Part shown: in pieces, positions 8,302-15,315 of the stretch
Layout of the letters: each line of letters starts with the position of its first letter
Position numbering within the stretch: position 1 is the first letter of the stretch
Assembly (NCBI RefSeq): GCF_036880985.1
Contig: NZ_JBAJNO010000003.1
Location: 62,001 to 126,000, forward strand
Length of the DNA stretch: 64,000 nucleotides
From: Limibacter armeniacum
GTDB lineage: Bacteria > Bacteroidota > Bacteroidia > Cytophagales > Flammeovirgaceae
Direction: 5' to 3'
Made by a program: the position numbers and the translations under genes
Notes under the pieces: model-generated
Databases searched by the model: none
Told to the model about the DNA's origin: nothing
What the model saw: only the letters and a program-made list of their open reading frames with translations

Positions 8302-8703
8302 TTACTTTTTAAGTGCAGGTTGAATTTCTTCAGGTTTTACAGGTCCGTAGCTATTTCCAAAAGAGTTCCTGATATAATTCATGACATCTGCTACTTCCTG
8401 ATCGGATAATGGATGACCCGACATAGGTGTGTTATATTTAATCCCCTTGACTTCTATGGGGCCAGAAAGACCGTTGATGATTACCTTGACAGTTCTTTCT
8501 TTATCTGATAGGTGTTCTGAATTGGCAAGTGGAGGATAAACACCCGGCAATCCTTCACCTTGTGACATATGGCAGGATTGACAATTTACCTGATAGAGTG
8601 CTTGCCCTCTTTCAATACTGGCTTTCAAGTCAAATGATTGCGCAAACGATGTGAGTGTACTAACCACTAATACTCCCAATAAAACAAAGGTTTTCAATTT
8701 CAT
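8302..8703 (-). CDS. Secreted cytochrome c, probable electron acceptor of the hydroxylase
   Basis: 133 residues with a signal peptide ([21 protein letters not shown]) and one heme-binding motif CQSCH near residue 40. A methionine ligand is likely in the segment [20 protein letters not shown], typical of class I cytochromes. It is the first gene of the molybdenum-hydroxylase operon. In comparable operons a cytochrome c takes electrons from the 2Fe-2S subunit into the respiratory chain, and that is the inferred role here. No clear promoter was recognised in the ~300 nt upstream. Confidence 0.93.
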   Translation of the reverse strand: MKLKTFVLLGVLVVSTLTSFAQSFDLKASIERGQALYQVNCQSCHMSQGEGLPGVYPPLANSEHLSDKERTVKVIINGLSGPIEVKGIKYNTPMSGHPLSDQEVADVMNYIRNSFGNSYGPVKPEEIQPALKK

Positions 8704-9000
8704 CTGAAATCTGTTTGTTTATCAATTTCAATTACCCCCCTAAAACAAGGTTCGGCATTTTCTATGTAATTTATGGTATTTTGAAAGTAAAATCAGCTTT
8801 TGAAACAGCAATTGTTTCAGGATTCAATAACCAAGCGTGTGTAGCGGGTTTACGCCGGTTGAAATTCATAGTCAATGTTCCCTCCTTTAATTCTGACAGT
8901 CACATCTTCTAACTTTACGGCACTTTGTTCAAAAGTATCGACAGCTGAAGTATATTGCCTTTATTAAAATCGTTTAGCTTACTCAATAAAAAATAACAAA

Positions 9001-9576
9001 GTGAATCTAATTTTCAATAAATATTTCTTTGACTCAAATAAGAGAGAAAGAATAAAAACCTCACAAACCAGTACATCAATAGACATTGTAAAGAATATAA
9101 ATTCGTATGACTGGACAGTAAGTATAAATTTAGTAACCAAATACCTGTCAGAAAATGAATTACTGGAAGACTCAAATACAATCTTTGAACTGATTGATAG
9201 AACAGAAAACTTGGAAATGCAAGTTACTAGTTATGATATCGGTGTATTTGATATATCTATAAATAGGAATAACCTACTTCATAATGGTTCTTACTCATTG
9301 AAATCTACCCAAAAGTTTCTCAGAATGATTATTGAAGGGAATTATAAGTTGGCTGTTGACTTTTTTAGAACTGAACCTACTATACCTCAAGGCAAGAATC
9401 AATTACATATACAGAAAGCAAAAATAGATACTGCTATAATTCATTCTGAAAATTTACTGAAAGATGTAAATGTGTTACAGGAAAAAATAGGAAAAAAGGA
9501 AAAGTCGAATAACATAATTGGGCTTATAGTAGTTTCAATTATCGTTATTATCATTTTGCTTAGAGAGCTTCTGTAA
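9001..9576 (+). CDS. Hypothetical protein with C-terminal membrane anchor
   Basis: 191 residues from a GTG, the first usable start after an in-frame TAA about 36 nt upstream. No family recognised. The first ~165 residues are soluble and polar. The last ~23 form one hydrophobic segment (IIGLIVVSIIVIIILLREL) preceded by a lysine-rich stretch (KIGKKEKSNN), so it looks tail-anchored with the N-terminus in the cytoplasm. AT-rich codon use matches other accessory genes and differs from the operon to its left. It stands alone, 165 nt before the next gene. Coding status is supported by length and the membrane tail, not by homology. Confidence 0.6.
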   Translation: MNLIFNKYFFDSNKRERIKTSQTSTSIDIVKNINSYDWTVSINLVTKYLSENELLEDSNTIFELIDRTENLEMQVTSYDIGVFDISINRNNLLHNGSYSLKSTQKFLRMIIEGNYKLAVDFFRTEPTIPQGKNQLHIQKAKIDTAIIHSENLLKDVNVLQEKIGKKEKSNNIIGLIVVSIIVIIILLRELL

Positions 9577-9741
9577 AGAAAAAAAAGCCTAATAATGGAT
9601 ACAAATTGTTAGGTTATTGATTGTAAGATAGCTCACTACAAACTGAAAAATTAATTAATGATATGCTATTTAGGTAACGATACGAAAGTATTTCGAAACA
9701 TTTTTTAGCCTATTCTTCCTCCCAATAAAAAACGAATAAAA

Positions 9742-10743
9742 ATGAAAGCTATAATCTTTAAAAATAGAAAGTTAGAAGACAAAATAGATTATAACACACC
9801 TACATTAACTAAACCAACTCAAATATTAATAAAGATAAAAGCAGCAGCAGTTAACCCTATTGATTTACAGATGTTTCAAGGGAAGAATGAAGCGAGGGTT
9901 TTAAATTCAAATATTTTAGGAAGAGAACTATCAGGTACGATTGAAAAGGTGGGTGAAAGTGTCAAAAAATTCAAGACGGGTGACGAGGTCTATTTAGCAG
10001 TTCTAGATATGGGAAGCAACGGAGCTTTCGCTGAATATGTAGTTGTGGAAGAGGAAATTGTAGCTCTTAAACCTTCAAATATTAGTTTTTTGCAAGCTGC
10101 TACGATACCAGTGTCATATGTTACAGCATGGCAGGTCGCCACAAGATTAAATCAACCTAAAACATCTTCTATATTTATCTTTGGTGCATCGGGAAGTGTT
10201 GGAAAAGCTTTAATTAATTTATTACATCATTTCGGCTATCATAACATCAAAGGAACTGCGGGTAATGAGCAAAGCGTTGAACAATTGATGAAACAAAAGC
10301 TCAAAAAAGAAAACTTAATCCATTATAAATCGGACAACTTAAGCGATGAAATCATTAAGGCTAACGAAGGGACGCTTTATGATGTTGTTATTGATTGTAT
10401 TGGCAATGAAATGACAGAAATAGGTGCTAAAGTTTTAAGAAGGGAGGGATTATATATTGATATAACCAATATGAAAACAGATAACGCTGCTTACACGCTA
10501 TTTCGAAAAGCAGCAGTTATAATGAATATTTCAAGATATTCAGAACCCGAATTATTCTGTAAGTATGGAGAAATATTAGATAGCCTTTCAAAACTTATAA
10601 ATGTCAATGATTGGTATTTACAAGAATTTATGGATTTAGGAGAACTTTCCTCAGATAATCTGTACGAAGCATTTAACCTATTAGAGACAAACAGAACCAA
10701 AGGAAAAAAGGTTGTTTTACATCCTAGCTATTTATTGAATTAA
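9742..10743 (+). CDS. NADPH:quinone oxidoreductase-like MDR protein
   Basis: 333 residues of the zinc-independent medium-chain dehydrogenase/reductase family. The N-terminal catalytic domain has AAVNPIDLQMFQG and GRELSGTIEKVG. The Rossmann half has the nucleotide-binding glycine motif FGASGSVGKALI at about residue 150, ahead of a typical substrate-side C-terminus. The structural zinc cysteines are absent, as expected for quinone reductase/zeta-crystallin-type members. It reduces quinones or unsaturated carbonyls with NAD(P)H in the cytoplasm. It is monocistronic in AT-rich DNA with no partner genes; the exact substrate cannot be inferred. Confidence 0.88.
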   Translation: MKAIIFKNRKLEDKIDYNTPTLTKPTQILIKIKAAAVNPIDLQMFQGKNEARVLNSNILGRELSGTIEKVGESVKKFKTGDEVYLAVLDMGSNGAFAEYVVVEEEIVALKPSNISFLQAATIPVSYVTAWQVATRLNQPKTSSIFIFGASGSVGKALINLLHHFGYHNIKGTAGNEQSVEQLMKQKLKKENLIHYKSDNLSDEIIKANEGTLYDVVIDCIGNEMTEIGAKVLRREGLYIDITNMKTDNAAYTLFRKAAVIMNISRYSEPELFCKYGEILDSLSKLINVNDWYLQEFMDLGELSSDNLYEAFNLLETNRTKGKKVVLHPSYLLN

Positions 10744-10782
10744 AATACTGTAGGCAACACACAATATAAAATAATTTACTTA

Positions 10783-10844
10783 ATCTTGGATTAGTACTAT
10801 ATTAAGAAGAATCGAGCTTAAGCTGGAAGTTAGCATCAATAAAG
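10783..10844 (+). repeat. Copy 3 of recurrent promoter-like element
   Basis: Begins TTGGATTAGTACTATATTAA and continues with AAGAAT, CGAGCTTAAGCTGGAAG and GTTAGCATCAATAAA. It shares both the front block and the GTTAGC-containing tail with the copies ahead of 2394 and 1583. It ends 34 nt before the esterase gene. Confidence 0.5.
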
Positions 10845-10878
10845 AAACAGAAAAACCAAAACTGATAAACGCTATAAA

Positions 10879-12120
10879 ATGGCCAAAGGATTAAGAACAT
10901 TATTGATAATTGGGCTCCTCATTTTTCTTCATCAATTTGTAGAAGCACAGGAAAATCAAAAGCAACTTTTTTTGCAAAGAGTGGGTAGTGTTGACAGTAT
11001 TTACTCCAATATACTTAGTGAGTCAAGGAAGTTTTATATACAAATACCCTCCAGTTTTAACTCTTCGAAAAATCAAAAGTATCCGGTAGCATTTATTTTA
11101 GATGGTGAAATATTTCTCCCTACTGTAAATGATGTACAAAATTACTATAGCGGTGGTTTTACCCCTGAAATGGTTCTTGTGGGAATAGCTAATGATAAAA
11201 ACAGAATTAGAGACTTAACAACTTCGGTTATAAGCTCGAAATATGGCATGCCTTTCAATACAAAAAATGGAGAGGCGGATAATTTCAGGAAATTCATACA
11301 GACGGAACTCATTCCCTATATTGAAAGCAAATATCCAGTGACCAATTATCGAACACTAATTGGTCATTCTTATGGCGGATTATTCACCATTTCCACATTA
11401 ATTCATCAACCCAATTTATTTAATAACTATTTGGCAATCGACCCAAGTCTGGATTGGGATAACCAAAAACTATTGAAAGAGGCCCAAGAACAACTTACCA
11501 GTCAGAAATATCAAGGCAAAGCATTATTCATGTCATTGAGTGGGCAATTGCATATGCAGAATTCGAAAATAACTTTAGAAAATGTAATGAGGGACACAAC
11601 AGACTATACCTTATTCCCACGTTCTAATATTGCATTTTCAAACTTGATCAAACAAAATGATGAAAGTGGATTGTCCTTTGAATGGAAATTTTACCCTAAA
11701 GACATACATGGAACCATTTCTTTCCCTTCAATTATGGACGGCTTGATTTCTCTTTTCGAATGGTACCAAATGGAAAATACTGATAAAATAAACTCATTCG
11801 ATACACCCAAGGAAGAGCTGCTTGCCATAATAAAATATAGGGAAAATAAACTACGAGAACATTTCGGATATTCAGAGCCGCCCTACCCAGAAGAACTCTT
11901 GAACATGTCAGGCTATATGAATATGGATATGCAGCAACTTGAAAAAGCTAAAATGTACTTTGAACTTGCTATTGAATATTACCCAGAAAGTGCAAATGCG
12001 TATGATTCCATGGCAGATTACTATGAGGCACAAAATGATATTACGAATGCTATAAGATTTGTTCAAAAAGCCGCTGAAATAAGTGATAATGAGTACTATA
12101 AAAAAAGAATTAAAAAATAA
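10879..12120 (+). CDS. Secreted alpha/beta-hydrolase (esterase D / IroE-like) with TPR tail
   Basis: 413 residues. A signal peptide (LRTLLIIGLLIFLHQFVEA) directs export. The catalytic domain starts near residue 35 (esterase segment RKFYIQIPSSF, YPVAFILDGEIF) and holds the nucleophile elbow GHSYGG at about residue 160; a histidine in DIHGTISFP completes the likely triad. The C-terminal ~80 residues look like tetratricopeptide repeats (LEKAKMYFELAIEYYPES, then AYDSMADYYEAQNDITNAI). Homologues include ferri-enterobactin-esterase-like and putative acetylxylan or feruloyl esterases, so the substrate is open. The gene stands alone, preceded by the recurrent promoter-like element. Confidence 0.87.
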   Translation: MAKGLRTLLIIGLLIFLHQFVEAQENQKQLFLQRVGSVDSIYSNILSESRKFYIQIPSSFNSSKNQKYPVAFILDGEIFLPTVNDVQNYYSGGFTPEMVLVGIANDKNRIRDLTTSVISSKYGMPFNTKNGEADNFRKFIQTELIPYIESKYPVTNYRTLIGHSYGGLFTISTLIHQPNLFNNYLAIDPSLDWDNQKLLKEAQEQLTSQKYQGKALFMSLSGQLHMQNSKITLENVMRDTTDYTLFPRSNIAFSNLIKQNDESGLSFEWKFYPKDIHGTISFPSIMDGLISLFEWYQMENTDKINSFDTPKEELLAIIKYRENKLREHFGYSEPPYPEELLNMSGYMNMDMQQLEKAKMYFELAIEYYPESANAYDSMADYYEAQNDITNAIRFVQKAAEISDNEYYKKRIKK

Positions 12121-12544
12121 CAACAAAGGCTAACATTGTATATAAGTAATAAAGATGATATTCATAAACCGTTACCGACAATTAAACTATATCGAAAGTG
12201 AAAGGATTAAGAGTTGGGTAACGGTTTATTTTGACACAATAATTAGGAGTGCTGTGATCAGTATGCGCTAATATAAACGGTCCAACTGCTAGATTCTATG
12301 GGAAAAGAGCCGTAATTCGGATTGTTTAAAAGAAATCACACCTTTCCTAAAACCTCCTTCTCCTTCTTACACTACCATCTCTCCCCAATAAAAATTAAAC
12401 TTCAAAATAAAATGAAGAACGTACTTCTTTTACGCTCTACTGTCTGAATATTGTATCTATAATCAAACAGAGAGGATTGGAAAATTTGTCTTCAACTAAT
12501 TATTGAAGTCGAAATTTCCCTAAGAATATATAAACAAGATACGC
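12121..12544 (+). other. AT-rich intergenic region
   Basis: No convincing gene. It holds the long inverted repeat at 12165-12228 just after the esterase gene. The rest is AT-rich sequence leading into the partner gene of the DUF4132-type protein. No obvious SD or -7 box could be assigned. Confidence 0.6.
12165..12228 (+). terminator. Hairpin after the esterase gene
   Basis: A perfect 12-bp stem (TAAACCGTTACC / GGTAACGGTTTA) around a 40-nt loop, 45 nt after the esterase stop and followed by TTTTG. The long loop makes it an atypical terminator; it could also be a protein-binding site or recombination relic. Confidence 0.4.
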
Positions 12545-13018
12545 ATGAAACTCTTATTTACAGTTAAGCAACTTGGCAAGAAGAAACCGCTACTCACTAA
12601 GAAGTCTCTTGAACTTCCATTAGAGATAAATCAGGAGCGAAAACTGATGGACATATTGGAAGTCATCGTCAAGAATCAGGTACAAAGCTTTAATGAGAAA
12701 AGAGAGGATCAGTTTCTTTCTCAACTATTAGAGGGAATGCCTATCAGTAAAAGTGATCATCAATCCTCTTTACTGAATGATGATGAAATGGCCGAACAAG
12801 CAGAGAGTGGCAAACTCACCTTTGGACATATCGAAAATACCAAACTAGCTGATGAACAAAAGGCAATTCAGACGATGAAAGAAGCCTTCGATGATGGATT
12901 GTTTGCGGTATTTCACAATGCTCAACAAATCGAAAAGGCAGATCAATTGGTCTGTCTACAAGAAGAGGATGAATTTATATTTATACGTCTCACCTTCCTC
13001 TCCGGAAGTATGTACTAA
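12545..13018 (+). CDS. Small conserved partner of the DUF4132-type protein
   Basis: 157 residues, no signal peptide or membrane segment. It starts with KLLFTVKQLGKKKPLL. A helical stretch about residues 35-60 (MDILEVIVKNQVQSF) leads to an acidic middle with DEMAEQAESGKLTFGH, and the end is FAVFHNAQQIE followed by FIFIRLTFLSGSMY. From memory, similar small proteins with the same FTFIRLTFLAGRMW-like ending accompany DUF4132 genes in other bacteria, so it is probably a conserved accessory subunit; a search would be needed to confirm that. It starts 50 nt before the large gene, on the same strand, so the two are probably co-transcribed. No catalytic motif is visible. Confidence 0.72.
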   Translation: MKLLFTVKQLGKKKPLLTKKSLELPLEINQERKLMDILEVIVKNQVQSFNEKREDQFLSQLLEGMPISKSDHQSSLLNDDEMAEQAESGKLTFGHIENTKLADEQKAIQTMKEAFDDGLFAVFHNAQQIEKADQLVCLQEEDEFIFIRLTFLSGSMY

Positions 13019-13068
13019 AAGTATACTTTAAAACACCGTGTAACCACCAATTAAACTATTCTCAAATC

Positions 13069-15279
13069 ATGGAAGAAAATTTTTTGAATAACCGAAAAAG
13101 AGAGAATCATTTAGAGGAACTCAAAGCAGCACTTAAAGCGAAAAAAGAACAAGAAGGTCTGCAATTAAAACCTAATGCCCAGAGATTTTTACAATTACTC
13201 GTTGACCCAAAAAGCTGTGGTATCAAAGGAGAAGATAGGTATTATGGCTGGAACCTACATTATTACAGAGATGACAAGCGCACACAGGCGTTAAAAGAAT
13301 TCTTTCAAAAAGACATTTTAGAGCAGGACCAGTTGGATGCCATGACCTATGTTTTCGGGAAAGAATATGCGACCTATTTACATGCCTATTGGAAAAAAAT
13401 CCCTTCGTTTCCATTTAACCAAAGCCATGATAGACGTAGTTTCAGAGCAACGTTTACCGAAGAAGATGAGATCAAAGAAACGATCTTTATCAATCAATGT
13501 AGCTTTTTGCTTCAGGCAATCAACAGCTATAATTACGATTTGCGCATAGAGGAGTTTATAGAGCATAGTAATGCCTATCCCGTTTCACAATTTCCAATCA
13601 CAGCTCTTTTGGCAGGAGCTATTCTTTCAGGAAATACGGCTATTGAGGATTTGTTGATCGACATCGTGATGGGCAATCATGATACCTATAAGGTGAGTGC
13701 ACCGATCATCCAAGGCTTACTCTACTCAGAGTCTCCAAGAGGTCTAGAAGCAGTGAAGAAATTGCTTTTAGCTGCCCAACGCCAAGAGGGACTTCGACAG
13801 ACCATTCTGGAAGCTGTAGATCAAGGTCCACTGTCCGTATTCAAAGAATTTATCCACTTGATTAACCGTGAGCAGATGTACCGCTTTGCTTCGGTGGTGA
13901 GAGCCTTTGATGTCTGGACAGGCTTAGATATCAGTGCCGAAAAGCAATCAATGATCAAACAAGGGTTTCTCTTGGCTGAGCATTTTTTGGAGGAACCTGA
14001 ACAGATTGCAGAAGGGATTCAAAGTAAGGATAATCTTGAAGCTTATATGGCTTTGTGGGCTTGTGCAACTGAAAATACAGGTTTAGAACTAGCCGCCCAC
14101 TTGAAGCATTTGGCTGCTGATCCAAAAGCAATCAAGCGGCTATTGGCCCTGCGTATTGCCAATGAATTGAAAGTGAATAGCTATTACTATTTGACCTCCA
14201 AAGACAATTTGGAAGACGAAAATGAAACTGTCCGGTTCTATGCGTTAAAGGCCTTCAATGTACATCATGCAGAAGCTGATGATATCCAGAAAGATCGTTT
14301 CGTTAATTCATGTATTGAGATGGTACAAAGGGTTCCGAGAGAAGGGATCATGCTTCAAACAAAGCTATTTGCTTGGGAAGAAAGAAAGGTACAGGCAGAT
14401 GAGCTGGTCAGGTCGATTATAAATGTTCTTGACTTGGGGGATCCAGAAGATTGTGAACGCATCTATCCTGTCTATCAGCAAGTCGATTCAGATGCCCGGT
14501 ATTCGATTGTCAATGCAATCCTGCCATTTGGAGTTTATTATGATCCTTTGAAGTCTGATCAAATCAAAAGAGAAGTATTACCTCACCAACGTGACTTTGC
14601 ATTCCGTTTTTTGCAGGACAAATCTATGACACTTCGGGAAAGTGCGTTGAAAGTATTGATCGCTGCAAACGTTGATTTTGAGGAATTACCTGTATTTATA
14701 GAGTTGCTGAAAGGGAAATCTAAAGGAATCAAGAAGTTGATCCATCACTTTTTCTTTGTGGTAAATCCATCTTTCTTACTCTCAACCATCAAGACTTTAT
14801 TGGCACAAAAAAATGCCGAACAACGGCTTGTGGGTTTAGATTACCTTGTCGCACTGAAAGGTACAGATCAATTTCAGGGTCCTATTGAAGGACAAGTCGG
14901 GATTGAAGAGCCAAAAGGAACCACTTATCTGCAATGGGTAGAAGCTACCACCAATGACTTTGTTGTGAATCGTCCAAAGTTGACGAAAACAGAACAGGAT
15001 GCAGTCACTTTATTACAAAGTGAGGCGAATAAAATGGCGGAAGCTACTTATGAAAATGGCTATGGAGGAATTTATGACCCTACCAAAGTATTGCTGACAA
15101 ATTACCCTAAAGACCGTCGTCAGGTATTGGAGGAAATCATTGCCAAGTACCGCATCCCATTGATGACAGATAGCAATACGAAATATGGATATACACAATC
15201 GATAGCTAAAATCAATGCTGCTTTGGCGGACTTAGCGAAACGTTTCGAAGCAAATGCTGGATATGAATACGAAGTGTAG
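13069..15279 (+). CDS. DUF5724-type N-terminal part of a giant DUF4132 protein (ends at in-frame TAG)
   Basis: 736 residues, largely alpha-helical with HEAT-like helical pairs (for example VRFYALKAFNVHHAEADDI, and LRESALKVLIAANVDFEELP). The first 150 residues include YYGWNLHYYRDD. Related proteins are usually ~1700-residue chains with this region followed directly by a DUF4132 region. Here the chain stops at TAG (15277-15279), but the same frame stays open through 12 further codons into the next gene, so the two are halves of one ancestral protein. Function of the family is unknown; the E. coli relatives MolR/YehI carry a WGR domain, which I do not see here. No signal peptide, so cytoplasmic. 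Confidence 0.78.
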   Translation: MEENFLNNRKRENHLEELKAALKAKKEQEGLQLKPNAQRFLQLLVDPKSCGIKGEDRYYGWNLHYYRDDKRTQALKEFFQKDILEQDQLDAMTYVFGKEYATYLHAYWKKIPSFPFNQSHDRRSFRATFTEEDEIKETIFINQCSFLLQAINSYNYDLRIEEFIEHSNAYPVSQFPITALLAGAILSGNTAIEDLLIDIVMGNHDTYKVSAPIIQGLLYSESPRGLEAVKKLLLAAQRQEGLRQTILEAVDQGPLSVFKEFIHLINREQMYRFASVVRAFDVWTGLDISAEKQSMIKQGFLLAEHFLEEPEQIAEGIQSKDNLEAYMALWACATENTGLELAAHLKHLAADPKAIKRLLALRIANELKVNSYYYLTSKDNLEDENETVRFYALKAFNVHHAEADDIQKDRFVNSCIEMVQRVPREGIMLQTKLFAWEERKVQADELVRSIINVLDLGDPEDCERIYPVYQQVDSDARYSIVNAILPFGVYYDPLKSDQIKREVLPHQRDFAFRFLQDKSMTLRESALKVLIAANVDFEELPVFIELLKGKSKGIKKLIHHFFFVVNPSFLLSTIKTLLAQKNAEQRLVGLDYLVALKGTDQFQGPIEGQVGIEEPKGTTYLQWVEATTNDFVVNRPKLTKTEQDAVTLLQSEANKMAEATYENGYGGIYDPTKVLLTNYPKDRRQVLEEIIAKYRIPLMTDSNTKYGYTQSIAKINAALADLAKRFEANAGYEYEV

Positions 15280-15315
15280 TATCAGCGAGAAAGCGAACAT
15301 AGGATTTTAGGCAAT

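Noticed and set aside
8715-8912. 65-codon plus-strand frame and short minus-strand frames in the gap before the cytochrome c gene
   Set aside because: No start context, family or conserved pattern; more likely promoter and intergenic sequence.
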